6,276 nt of DNA from Pseudomonadota bacterium (GTDB taxonomy: Bacteria > Pseudomonadota > Gammaproteobacteria > Burkholderiales > Thiobacillaceae): the NCBI GenBank assembly GCA_021821425.1, contig JAKACL010000171.1:1-6276 (forward strand), read 5' to 3'. How positions within the stretch are numbered: position 1 is the first letter of the stretch; each line of letters begins with the position of its first letter. The notes under the pieces were generated by a model. It did not search any database and was not told the DNA's origin. It saw only the letters and a program-made list of their open reading frames with translations. Both the position numbers and the translations under genes were made by a program. Shown piece by piece: positions 1 through 6,028 of this stretch.

Positions 1-1889
1 GCCTGCCGCTTCAATGCCTCGACATCGGGTTCGCACACGACCACTGCCACCGTGTCGAACAGCACCGACGGTGCCCCGGCAATCGCGTGGTCGGGGGTGA
101 CCGTTGCCTTGCTGTTCGATTTGACCTTGCCGATGGTCGGGCCGATCACTTGCAGCACCGCACCCTCGGCTTCCGCCGACGCCCGCAGCTGCTCCAGCAG
201 CGCCATTTCGAAACCGTCGCTGACCAGCACGCCGATCTTGCGTCCCGCCAGCGTCGGGCGCGCCTTGGCCAGCAGGCTGAGGGCCGGCGAAGGCGCCATG
301 TCGATCGGCTCCCTGGCCGGCGGAATGTTCAAGGCCTGCCCCGGCATGCCCAGCGCCTGTTCAACCCGGTCGCACAGTTCCGCGTCGACATTCTTGACGT
401 GGCCCAGCACCCGGCAGCGCACTTCCGGCGTTTCCACCTTGCCGAGTTCGAAGGCGAAGGCGTTGACGATGTGGTCCTGCTCCGGCGCCGTCATCGAGCG
501 GAAGAACAGCCGCGCCTGGCTGTAATGGTCCTTGAAGGTTTCCGAGCGGACCCGCACTTTGTCGCCACTGTCCGTGTTGGGATAAGTAACAAAGCCGGCA
601 TCCGGGTTTTCGCGCGGCGACTCGGGCGCGAGCGAATTGGGCTCGTAATTGACGCGGCCCTTCGGCACTTCCATCTGCATCAGCGCATCGCGCTGGAAGT
701 TGTGCATCGGGCAGCGCGGCCGGTTGACCGGAATCTGGTGGAAGTTGGGGCCGCCCAGACGCGACAGCTGCGTGTCGGTATAAGAAAACAGTCGTCCCTG
801 CAGCAGGGGGTCGTCGCTGAAATCGATGCCGGGCACCACGTGGCCGGGGTGAAAAGCCACCTGCTCGGTTTCGGCAAAGAAATTGTCCGGGTTTCGATTC
901 AGGACCATCCGTCCGATCGGTTTCAGCGGCACCATTTCCTCCGGGATCAGCTTGGTCGCATCCAGCACGTCGAACGGAAAACTGTCGGCGGTCGCCTGGT
1001 CGAAGGCCTGCACCGACAACTCCCATTCCGGGAAGTCGCCCCGTTCGATGGCCTCGTACAGGTCGCGCCGGTGAAAGTCCGGATCGGCTCCGCTAAGCTT
1101 CACCGCTTCATCCCACAATACCGACGCGCTGCCGATCCTGGGGCGCCAGTGGAATTTCACGAACGTCGACTTTCCTTCCGCATTGACGAAGCGGAAGGTG
1201 TGCACGCCGAATCCTTCCATCATGCGCAGCGAGCGCGGGATGGCGCGATCGGACATGGCCCACAGGATCATGTGCATGCTCTCGGGCATCAGCGATATGA
1301 AGTCCCAGAACGTATCGTGTGCGGTCGCGGACTGCGGATAGCCACGGTCGGGCTCCATCTTCACCGCATGCACCAGATCCGGAAACTTGATCGCGTCCTG
1401 GATGAAGAACACCGGAATGTTGTTGCCGACCAGGTCGAAATTGCCTTCCTGCGTATAGAACTTGACCGCGAAGCCGCGCACGTCGCGCGGCAGGTCCACC
1501 GAGCCGGCGCCGCCCGCCACGGTGGAGAAGCGGGCGAACACCGGCGTCCGCACGCCGGGATCGCACAGGAAGGCCGCTCGGGTGAGGTCGCTCAGGTCTT
1601 CGTACGCCTCGAAATAGCCATGCGCGCCCGAACCCCGCGCATGCACGATGCGCTCGGGAATGCGTTCATGATCGAAATGGGTGATCTTTTCCCGCAGGAC
1701 AAAATCTTCCAGCAGGGTTGGGCCGCGCGCCCCGCTGCGCAGGGAGTTCTGGTTGTCCGAAATCGCGACGCCCTGGTTCGTCGTCAGCGTGCCGTCGCGC
1801 GCATCCGTCGTCTGGTGCAGTTCGCCGGCAGTACCTGCATGAAATGCATTGCCCGCCCCTCGCGCCGGTTTTTTCTTCTGCTTGCTCAT
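1..1889 (-). CDS. katE: Catalase HPII (large-subunit, clade II), 3' end cut by window
   Basis: Heme catalase that dismutates hydrogen peroxide to water and oxygen in the cytoplasm. The visible 629 residues run from the start into the C-terminal domain; HPII proteins are usually 700-750 residues, so the end lies beyond the left edge. Counting from the start, the distal His is H83 ([10 protein letters not shown]), the distal Asn N156 (FDLVGNN) and the proximal heme Tyr Y370 (RLFSYTDTQ). These keep the same spacing as H128, N201 and Y415 of E. coli HPII. H347, in FHPGH, falls where HPII carries the His that is covalently linked to the heme Tyr. The core is followed from about residue 548 by the start of the flavodoxin/DJ-1-like domain ([13 protein letters not shown]) typical of large catalases. 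The start is supported by AAGGAG at 1898-1903, 8 nt upstream. No convincing sigma-70 promoter is visible in the 118-bp gap before it, so it may be cotranscribed with the paired-Cys gene upstream. An antisense reading frame runs along most of the gene and looks like a codon shadow. Confidence 0.97.
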   Translation of the reverse strand, partial: MSKQKKKPARGAGNAFHAGTAGELHQTTDARDGTLTTNQGVAISDNQNSLRSGARGPTLLEDFVLREKITHFDHERIPERIVHARGSGAHGYFEAYEDLSDLTRAAFLCDPGVRTPVFARFSTVAGGAGSVDLPRDVRGFAVKFYTQEGNFDLVGNNIPVFFIQDAIKFPDLVHAVKMEPDRGYPQSATAHDTFWDFISLMPESMHMILWAMSDRAIPRSLRMMEGFGVHTFRFVNAEGKSTFVKFHWRPRIGSASVLWDEAVKLSGADPDFHRRDLYEAIERGDFPEWELSVQAFDQATADSFPFDVLDATKLIPEEMVPLKPIGRMVLNRNPDNFFAETEQVAFHPGHVVPGIDFSDDPLLQGRLFSYTDTQLSRLGGPNFHQIPVNRPRCPMHNFQRDALMQMEVPKGRVNYEPNSLAPESPRENPDAGFVTYPNTDSGDKVRVRSETFKDHYSQARLFFRSMTAPEQDHIVNAFAFELGKVETPEVRCRVLGHVKNVDAELCDRVEQALGMPGQALNIPPAREPIDMAPSPALSLLAKARPTLAGRKIGVLVSDGFEMALLEQLRASAEAEGAVLQVIGPTIGKVKSNSKATVTPDHAIAGAPSVLFDTVAVVVCEPDVEALKRQ

Positions 1890-1916
1890 AGGTGTTTCTC
1901 CTTACATTCAGCCCTG

Positions 1917-1935
1917 CCGGCATGGCTGCTGCCGG
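1917..1935 (-). other. Small hairpin in the katE leader
   Basis: CCGGCA at 1917-1922 and TGCCGG at 1930-1935 form a perfect 6-bp GC-rich stem with a 7-nt loop. It ends 13 nt before the katE ribosome site. It has no T tract, so it is not an intrinsic terminator. It could affect mRNA folding or be chance in GC-rich DNA. Confidence 0.25.
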
Positions 1936-1964
1936 GTGCCGATACGACGTGCTGAAACGGCTGT

Positions 1965-1990
1965 GCCCAGCGGCCATCCGGCCAGCGGGC
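1965..1990 (-). terminator. GC-rich hairpin after the paired-Cys gene, no T tract
   Basis: On the minus strand two 11-nt arms (1980-1990 and 1965-1975) fold around a 4-nt GGAT loop, with 8 Watson-Crick pairs, two G-T wobbles and one mismatch. The hairpin begins 17 nt after the stop codon at 2008. The sequence after it is not T-rich, so it is a poor intrinsic terminator. It may instead be a partial terminator or a 3' stabilising structure between the paired-Cys gene and katE. Its position is suggestive, its function unproven. Confidence 0.35.
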
Positions 1991-2007
1991 GCAGCGCGGC
2001 GCAGGGT

Positions 2008-2403
2008 TTACTGGCGGTACTTGAGCTTCGCCTCGGAAATGCACGCGTCCTTGGCATTGCCCGAAAGCGCATCGCACTTTTCCTTCGCGGCCTTGTACTC
2101 CGCCTTCAGCTGATCGTCAGTGGCCTCGGCCTGGGTCTTGACGGATTTCTTTTCAACCTTGGCCTGCGACTTGGCCCTGACGTATTCCGTCTCGGCTTCC
2201 TTCATGCACACATCCCGGGCGTTGCCAGCCAGGTTCTTGCAGTTTTCCTTGGCCATCTCGTAGTTCTGCTTGGCCGCATCCTTGGTGGCGTCATACTGGG
2301 CGTCGGCACGATCTTTCATCGCGTCCTTGACGTCGGCGGCATGGATCGGGCTCATGGCTGCCAGGCTCAAAGCAGCTAAAAACAGGCTGGTACGAAGTTT
2401 CAT
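2008..2403 (-). CDS. Exported protein with two paired-Cys helical repeats, function unknown
   Basis: A 131-residue protein of a hypothetical family I cannot name with certainty. Residues 1-22 are a signal peptide: a Lys/Arg n-region, a hydrophobic stretch and an IHA|AD cleavage site. The mature protein is about 109 residues, very rich in Lys, Ala, Glu and Asp, and should be almost all helix. It contains two copies of a 27-residue module, at residues 48-74 and 103-129, with 14 identities. Each has the form Y-x2-A-K-E-x-C-x10-C-x2-E-A-x3-Y. The only cysteines are C55, C66, C110 and C121, one pair per module, with a Gly-Asn turn between them. A helical hairpin closed by a disulfide is a reasonable model in the oxidising periplasm. 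The same module occurs once in the partial gene at the right edge. The ATG at 2403 is chosen over one 30 nt upstream because it has the ribosome site and gives a proper signal peptide. katE follows after 118 bp. The gene could act in envelope stress, but that rests on context only. Confidence 0.88.
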   Translation of the reverse strand: MKLRTSLFLAALSLAAMSPIHAADVKDAMKDRADAQYDATKDAAKQNYEMAKENCKNLAGNARDVCMKEAETEYVRAKSQAKVEKKSVKTQAEATDDQLKAEYKAAKEKCDALSGNAKDACISEAKLKYRQ

Positions 2404-2409
2404 GTGTTG

Positions 2410-2415
2410 CTCCTT
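2410..2415 (-). promoter_or_regulatory. Ribosome binding site that fixes the paired-Cys gene start
   Basis: AAGGAG on the minus strand, 6 nt before the ATG at 2401-2403. It lies inside the reading frame if the upstream ATG at 2433 is used, so it favours the shorter 131-residue protein with its signal peptide at the N-terminus. Confidence 0.8.
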
Positions 2416-2511
2416 GGGCTGATTTCGGGTCACTGCCTACGCTGAAAATCCAGCATGGGTTCAATGTAGCGGGCCGCTTCCGGAGAGGGTATCCGCCTCC
2501 ACTGAGAAACC

Positions 2512-2540
2512 TGTAGGCGCGTGGGAGTGAACATGTAGGC
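2512..2540. repeat. Phased TGTAGGC direct repeat upstream of the paired-Cys gene
   Basis: TGTAGGC occurs at 2512-2518 and again at 2534-2540, 22 bp apart start to start, or about two helical turns. An inverted half copy, GCCTAC, is at 2435-2440. The repeat sits about 110-135 bp before the start at 2403, in the non-coding gap between the oxidoreductase and the paired-Cys gene. This would suit an activator binding two sites on one DNA face, but 7-mers can recur by chance. No good -35/-10 pair was found in this gap. Confidence 0.35.
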
Positions 2541-2573
2541 CGATACTGACGGGACGGCCAGTAAGTCCAATTG

Positions 2574-2603
2574 CGCCCGAATCCTGACCTGCAGGCGCGG
2601 GCG
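2574..2603 (-). other. Inverted repeat after the oxidoreductase gene
   Basis: CGCCCG (2574-2579) and CGGGCG (2598-2603) form a perfect 6-bp stem around an 18-nt loop that contains the palindrome CCTGCAGG (2588-2595). It begins 24 nt after the stop at 2628. The loop is large and no T tract follows, so it is at best a weak terminator or a protein site. Confidence 0.25.
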
Positions 2604-2627
2604 AGGTACGGCTGGGTGAAGTTCGGT

Positions 2628-3830
2628 TCAGGGTTTCGCGGAAGGCGGGGCCGCATGGACCAGCCTGGGTTTGCCTGTGGCAGGACGGCTCAGTTGCTGG
2701 TTCCTGGTCGGCCGCTCGCGCTTTTGCATGGAGGGGAGTTTGACCACGCGCCGGGCCTCGGCCGAACGATAAAGCGCATTGATGATACGCACGTCGATCA
2801 GCCCCTCCTCCCCGGACGGCTCAGGCGTTCGGTCCCGCGAGATGCAGTCGGCAAAGTACATCAGCTGCGGCGCAAACTGGTCGCCATGCGAAAAGCGGCG
2901 CACGCGGGATTTGCCATCGATCGTGACGGTGAGATTCAGATCCTTGGCATAGCTATAGGCTGGCGCAACGCGCACAGAGCCCCGGGTGCCAACGATCTCG
3001 TAGGCGGAGCCCTTGGCGGTACCGAAACTGCAGCTGAAGCTCGCCAGCCGGTCGCCGGGGAAACGCATGATGGCGCTGGTCATTTCCTCGACTTCGGCAA
3101 ACCGCTTTTCGCCATTGCTGCCAGTGATGGCGAACACCTCGGTCGGCTCGTCGCGGAACAGATAACGCGCCGCGTTGATGCAATAGACGCCAATATCGTA
3201 GAGCGTGCCCCCGCCTGTTTCCTCGAGTAGCCGGATGTTGTCCGGGTCATTCACCTGCATGGTGAAGGTCGAGCTGAAGAGGCGCGGCTCGCCCAGCCTG
3301 CCCGACTTCACAAGCTCGACCGCGGCCAGGTTGGCTTTCTCGAAATGCAGCCGGTAGGCAATCATCAGTTTCACACCATGCTTTTTGCATTCGCGCTGCA
3401 TCTTCAGGCACTCCGCCTCGGTGACGGCCATCGGCTTTTCACACAGCACATGAACGCCGGCGCGGGCGGCGCGCACGGTGTAATCGGCGTGCAGATGATT
3501 CGGTAGGGCTATATAGACGGCATCGATATCGCCGCTCGCCATCAAGGTATCGTAGTCGTCATAGCCGGCGATGCAGGCGACACCGTAATCCTTCGACAGT
3601 TTTTTCAGTTTGACCGGATCGTCCGAGATCAGGGCGACGAGTTCGGCATTCTTTCTGGCGTTTGCAAATGCCGGCAACACTGCGCCTTGGGCGATATAAC
3701 CCTGGCCGACCACGGCGTAGCGAATTTTTCGTCCGCGCTCGGCCTGTCGAGCGGAACGCGACCCTGGCGTGCCGCCCGCGGCGGATTTTTTTCCGGACCC
3801 CATTCCGTCCATCCGCTTGATCGCACCCAT
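2628..3830 (-). CDS. Gfo/Idh/MocA-family NAD(P)-dependent oxidoreductase
   Basis: A 400-residue cytoplasmic dehydrogenase of the glucose-fructose oxidoreductase / inositol dehydrogenase family, which oxidises or reduces sugars and polyols using NAD(P). Residues 35-160 form the Rossmann domain: the dinucleotide loop is G42-Q-G-Y-I-A-Q, and E131-K132-P133 (in LCEKPMAV) is the family's conserved Lys motif. The C-terminal alpha/beta domain carries GGGTLYDIGVYCINAARYL (residues 206-224), whose D-x-G-x-Y-C-x-N pattern resembles the GFOR-like branch. The substrate cannot be read from sequence. About 34 extra N-terminal residues are basic and rich in Gly and Ser, and about 30 C-terminal residues are Pro/Arg-rich; neither looks like a signal peptide. 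The ATG at 3830 has no clear ribosome site but begins 9 nt after the stop of the preceding gene, which suggests translational coupling. Met8 or Met11 are possible alternative starts and would remove only part of the extension. Confidence 0.93.
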   Translation of the reverse strand: MGAIKRMDGMGSGKKSAAGGTPGSRSARQAERGRKIRYAVVGQGYIAQGAVLPAFANARKNAELVALISDDPVKLKKLSKDYGVACIAGYDDYDTLMASGDIDAVYIALPNHLHADYTVRAARAGVHVLCEKPMAVTEAECLKMQRECKKHGVKLMIAYRLHFEKANLAAVELVKSGRLGEPRLFSSTFTMQVNDPDNIRLLEETGGGTLYDIGVYCINAARYLFRDEPTEVFAITGSNGEKRFAEVEEMTSAIMRFPGDRLASFSCSFGTAKGSAYEIVGTRGSVRVAPAYSYAKDLNLTVTIDGKSRVRRFSHGDQFAPQLMYFADCISRDRTPEPSGEEGLIDVRIINALYRSAEARRVVKLPSMQKRERPTRNQQLSRPATGKPRLVHAAPPSAKP

Positions 3831-3839
3831 GGCACCGGG

Positions 3840-4160
3840 TCAGGCAGACGCGTCGGAATTTTTTCGGGTGGCGGCATTGCGGGCACGCGTCTGCGCGGCT
3901 TTCTTGGCCGACGCACTGCGCTCGGCCGCGGTACGCGATGCGGAGGCCGCACCGCCTGCCCTGCCCCCTTTGCGGGCGGGCGCCGCATTGCCGCGGCCCG
4001 AACCGCTTTTCTTGCCGCCCCCCGTCATTTTGTTGACCGTGGCCCAGGCGCGCGCCTCTGCTTCGTCTTCGGGCACCCCCCGATCGACATAGCCCTCCTC
4101 GATATGCTGCGCCTGGCGTTTCTGCTTGTCGGTGTAGACCGACTTGTCTCCTCTTGGCAT
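3840..4160 (-). CDS. Small basic protein, MPRGDKS family ('plasmid stabilization'-type), histone-like tail
   Basis: A 106-residue protein with two parts. Residues 1-57 are a conserved domain with MPRGDKS at the start, TDKQKRQAQHIEEGY, RGVPEDEAEARAWATVNK and GGGKKSGSGRG. As I recall, proteins with this N-terminus are widespread in proteobacteria and are often labelled 'plasmid stabilization protein', a label with little functional support. Residues 58-106 are a low-complexity tail of Ala, Arg, Lys, Ser and Gly resembling bacterial histone H1-like tails, so nucleic-acid binding is likely. There are no cysteines and no signal peptide. The start has AAGGAG at 4168-4173, 7 nt upstream. It follows the peroxidase gene by 37 nt and precedes the oxidoreductase by 9 nt, so the three probably form one operon. 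A stress-related DNA-protective role is only an inference. Confidence 0.87.
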   Translation of the reverse strand: MPRGDKSVYTDKQKRQAQHIEEGYVDRGVPEDEAEARAWATVNKMTGGGKKSGSGRGNAAPARKGGRAGGAASASRTAAERSASAKKAAQTRARNAATRKNSDASA

Positions 4161-4197
4161 GATGACTCTCCTTTCGGGATTGATCGAGGCAGAGCGC

Positions 4198-5604
4198 TCA
4201 CAGCTGGCGCATGAACGCCACCAGATCCTGTTTCTCTGCCGCGGTCAGCTTGGTTTCGAGCACCAGGTTGAAAAACTCCACCGTATCTTCCAGCGTCAAT
4301 AGCCGGCCATCGTGCAGATACGGCGGCGAATCCTTGATGCCGCGCAGCGTAAAGGTCTTGATCGGGCCGTCCATGTTCGCCATGCGTCCGTTCACCATTT
4401 GCGGCTTGAAAAAACGCTCGGTCCTGAGGTTATGCATCAGATTGTCGGTGTAGTACGGCGCGGTGTGGCAGCTCGCACACTTCGCCTTGCCGAAGAACAA
4501 ATCCTGACCGCGCATTTCGGAGGCGGTCGCCTTCTTCGGGTCGAGCTTGCCATCGACCCCCAGCTTGGGCGCGGGCGGAAAATCCAGGATCGCCTGGAAT
4601 TCGGCCATCGCGTGAACCTGGCTGCCCCGCTCGAGCGGATTGACGCCCTTTTTGGCGGCGATGACCGGGTCGCCGTCGAAATAGGCGGCGCGCTGTTCGA
4701 ACTCGGTGAAATCCTCGACCGTCTTCAGCGCGCGCTGCGAGCCGAACAGACGCTGGACGTTGACGCCGCGGAGGGACGGCGTGTCGATCCGGTGGCGGAA
4801 TTCCTGCGGCCGGATATCGCCCACCAGATGCGTCGAGGCGTTCGAATGCCCATTGGCGTGGCAGTCGAAACAGGTCACGCCCCGGCTGGGACGTTCCGAA
4901 CGACGGTCTTCGGTCTGGTTGAATTGCTGCTGCGGGAACGGGGTCACCAGCAATCGCACCCCTTCGATCTGCTTGGGGTTGAGCACGCCGTTGAACAGTT
5001 CGTAGAAGTTGTCGATCGTGACCAGCCTGCCTTTCGACACGTCGCCCAGATCGGGCCGGGTCGTCAGAAAGATCGGCGCGGGAAACTCCGGCAGGAAGTG
5101 GTCGGGCAGGTCGAAGTCGAGGTCGAATCGGGTCAGGTCGCGCCCTTCCTGCTTTTTGATCTCCTTGATGTGAAACTCGGGGAACACCATGCCGCCTTCG
5201 GCGTGCTTGGGGTGCGGCAAGGGCAGAAACGCGGCGGGGAACAGGCCTTTGGAACGAATCTCTTCAGGCGACATCTGCGCCAGCGCATCCCAGCTCGTTC
5301 CTTGGGGCAATCGGGCGCGAACGCCCTGCTGGACCGGTTTTCCGCCAGACATGGTGATGCCGCCAGCCGGCTTGTCGGACAGGTCGTAGCGCGTTTCGAG
5401 CAAGGCCTGCTGTCGTCGCTGCACTGCGGGTTTTTCGCCCTTCAGTCGCGCCATCGTGGCAGCAAACGCTTCCTTGATCACGACCGGGGAATAGCTGGAT
5501 TTCCTTTCTTCGTCCGCCAGGGCCAGCTCTCCCCACACACTTGTCAGGGCGATGGCCGCCACCGCCAGCGCGCCGGCGATTCTTACCGATGGATTGGGGC
5601 TCAT
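4198..5604 (-). CDS. Exported di-heme cytochrome c peroxidase family protein
   Basis: A 468-residue member of the bacterial di-heme cytochrome c peroxidase / MauG superfamily, which reduces hydrogen peroxide in the periplasm or carries out related heme oxidations. Residues 1-30 are a signal peptide (hydrophobic residues about 10-22, cleavage ALA|DE). Two covalent heme sites are visible: C245-F-D-C-H249 and C376-A-S-C-H380, 131 residues apart. After the second heme the family signature TFTLRGIKDSPPYLHDGR (417-434), then LLTLEDTVEFFN, is intact. The protein is longer than classical peroxidases of about 320-350 residues because some 215 mature residues precede the first heme; this part has no heme site and I do not recognise it. 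The axial ligands of the hemes cannot be assigned by eye, so peroxidase versus MauG-like oxidase activity is open. The start has AGGAG at 5613-5617, 8 nt upstream. The small basic protein gene begins 37 nt after the stop. Confidence 0.95.
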   Translation of the reverse strand: MSPNPSVRIAGALAVAAIALTSVWGELALADEERKSSYSPVVIKEAFAATMARLKGEKPAVQRRQQALLETRYDLSDKPAGGITMSGGKPVQQGVRARLPQGTSWDALAQMSPEEIRSKGLFPAAFLPLPHPKHAEGGMVFPEFHIKEIKKQEGRDLTRFDLDFDLPDHFLPEFPAPIFLTTRPDLGDVSKGRLVTIDNFYELFNGVLNPKQIEGVRLLVTPFPQQQFNQTEDRRSERPSRGVTCFDCHANGHSNASTHLVGDIRPQEFRHRIDTPSLRGVNVQRLFGSQRALKTVEDFTEFEQRAAYFDGDPVIAAKKGVNPLERGSQVHAMAEFQAILDFPPAPKLGVDGKLDPKKATASEMRGQDLFFGKAKCASCHTAPYYTDNLMHNLRTERFFKPQMVNGRMANMDGPIKTFTLRGIKDSPPYLHDGRLLTLEDTVEFFNLVLETKLTAAEKQDLVAFMRQL

Positions 5605-5644
5605 TTCGACATCTCCTAATTTTCTTCAACCTGTCTGGCCAATG

Positions 5645-5670
5645 AAAAAACCGCAAGGCAACGCTTGCAG
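5645..5670 (-). terminator. Hairpin with T6 tract in front of the peroxidase gene
   Basis: On the minus strand CTGCAAG (5664-5670) pairs with CTTGCGG (5651-5657) in a 7-bp stem with one G-T wobble and a 6-nt loop, followed at once by TTTTTT (5645-5650). This is the classical form of an intrinsic terminator. It lies 105 nt after the stop of the 75-residue gene and only 40 nt before the peroxidase ATG. It therefore either ends the upstream transcript with some read-through, or acts as an attenuator in the peroxidase leader. Confidence 0.6.
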
Positions 5671-5692
5671 TCGTGAATAGAAGCTCGTCCTG

Positions 5693-5727
5693 AATATAGT
5701 CGTTATTCGTCCGCGCTGTTCGTCCGC
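5693..5727 (-). promoter_or_regulatory. Candidate peroxidase promoter with 9-nt tandem repeat
   Basis: TATATT at 5693-5698 (minus strand) is a good -10 hexamer. Immediately upstream, GCGGACGAA is present twice, at 5706-5714 and 5719-5727, with a 13-bp period. At 18 bp spacing the -35 position would be CGAACA, which matches the sigma-70 consensus at only 3 of 6 bases, so activator help or another sigma factor is likely if this is a promoter. The tandem repeat covers the -35 and spacer region and could be a regulator site. Transcription from here would begin near 5686 and pass through the hairpin at 5645-5670. Confidence 0.4.
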
Positions 5728-5775
5728 AAACAGGGAACGCGGCATGCCGGCCCGGAGACGTCGCTCAAGCCGGCC

Positions 5776-6003
5776 TTAGCGGGTCGGCGCGGCAGTCGGC
5801 GGACAGTTGCCCGAGCCTGCGGCACGTGCCGGCTCGCCTTCGACAAACAGGCCGCATCCGCTTCCGCCGGAAACGCGCAGCAAGTAAGGCTGCAGGCTTT
5901 GCTCGATGCACAGGCCATGGGTGGTGCTGGCCAGGGCGGCAGCAGGTTCGACCTGCCACCATTTGCATTGGATGCAAAGGCCCCAGTTGGACGTGTTACC
6001 CAT
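5776..6003 (-). CDS. Small Cys-rich protein (75 aa), possible metal or Fe-S binder
   Basis: A 75-residue protein of no family I can name. It begins with N-x-S-N-W-G, then C10-I-Q-C13-K-W-W, followed by HGLC (C32), LQPYLLRVSGGSGC (C50) and GLFVEGEPAR, with a fifth cysteine, C67, near the Pro-rich end. The C-x2-C-x18-C-x17-C spacing, with aromatic residues next to the first pair and Gly/Phe around C50, recalls small HiPIP-like Fe-S proteins such as the small subunits of benzylsuccinate synthase, and also zinc ribbons. This is a resemblance, not an identification. There is no signal peptide or membrane segment. It is judged real because of the strong ribosome site (AAAGGAG at 6010-6016, 6 nt from the ATG), the orderly Cys pattern and the tight 25-nt spacing to the gene upstream, with which it is probably cotranscribed. 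Confidence 0.75.
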   Translation of the reverse strand: MGNTSNWGLCIQCKWWQVEPAAALASTTHGLCIEQSLQPYLLRVSGGSGCGLFVEGEPARAAGSGNCPPTAAPTR

Positions 6004-6009
6004 GTGTTA

Positions 6010-6016
6010 CTCCTTT
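6010..6016 (-). promoter_or_regulatory. Ribosome binding site of the 75-residue Cys protein
   Basis: AAAGGAG on the minus strand, 6 nt before the ATG at 6001-6003. The stretch AAGGAG-N-AACAC-ATG is almost the same as in front of the paired-Cys gene at 2403. It supports this short reading frame as a real gene. Confidence 0.75.
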
Positions 6017-6028
6017 CATGTCCGCGAT

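Noticed and set aside
87..1955. A 622-codon open frame on the plus strand opposite katE
   Set aside because: It lies antisense to an unmistakable catalase, is rich in Arg, His and Gln with no recognisable domain, and is the usual shadow of a codon-biased GC-rich gene.
1890..2007. A sigma-70 promoter for katE in the gap before it
   Set aside because: No -10 and -35 pair with reasonable matches and spacing could be found; only hairpins are visible.
2404..2433. An upstream ATG that would extend the paired-Cys protein by 10 residues
   Set aside because: It would bury the ribosome site inside the coding region and put a charged stretch before the signal peptide; the ATG at 2403 fits better.
2571..3230. 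A 219-codon plus-strand frame across the gap and the oxidoreductase gene
   Set aside because: Most of it is antisense to the Gfo/Idh/MocA gene, with Arg/His-rich shadow composition and no domain.
4312..5619. A 435-codon open frame on the plus strand opposite the peroxidase gene
   Set aside because: Same reasoning: it mirrors the di-heme peroxidase reading frame, has shadow-like composition and no ribosome site of note.
5740..5775. GCCGGC inverted repeats and the palindrome CGGCATGCCG after the 75-residue gene as a terminator
   Set aside because: The arms are short self-complementary GC hexamers with a 17-nt loop and no T tract; the hairpin at 5645-5670 is a much better terminator.
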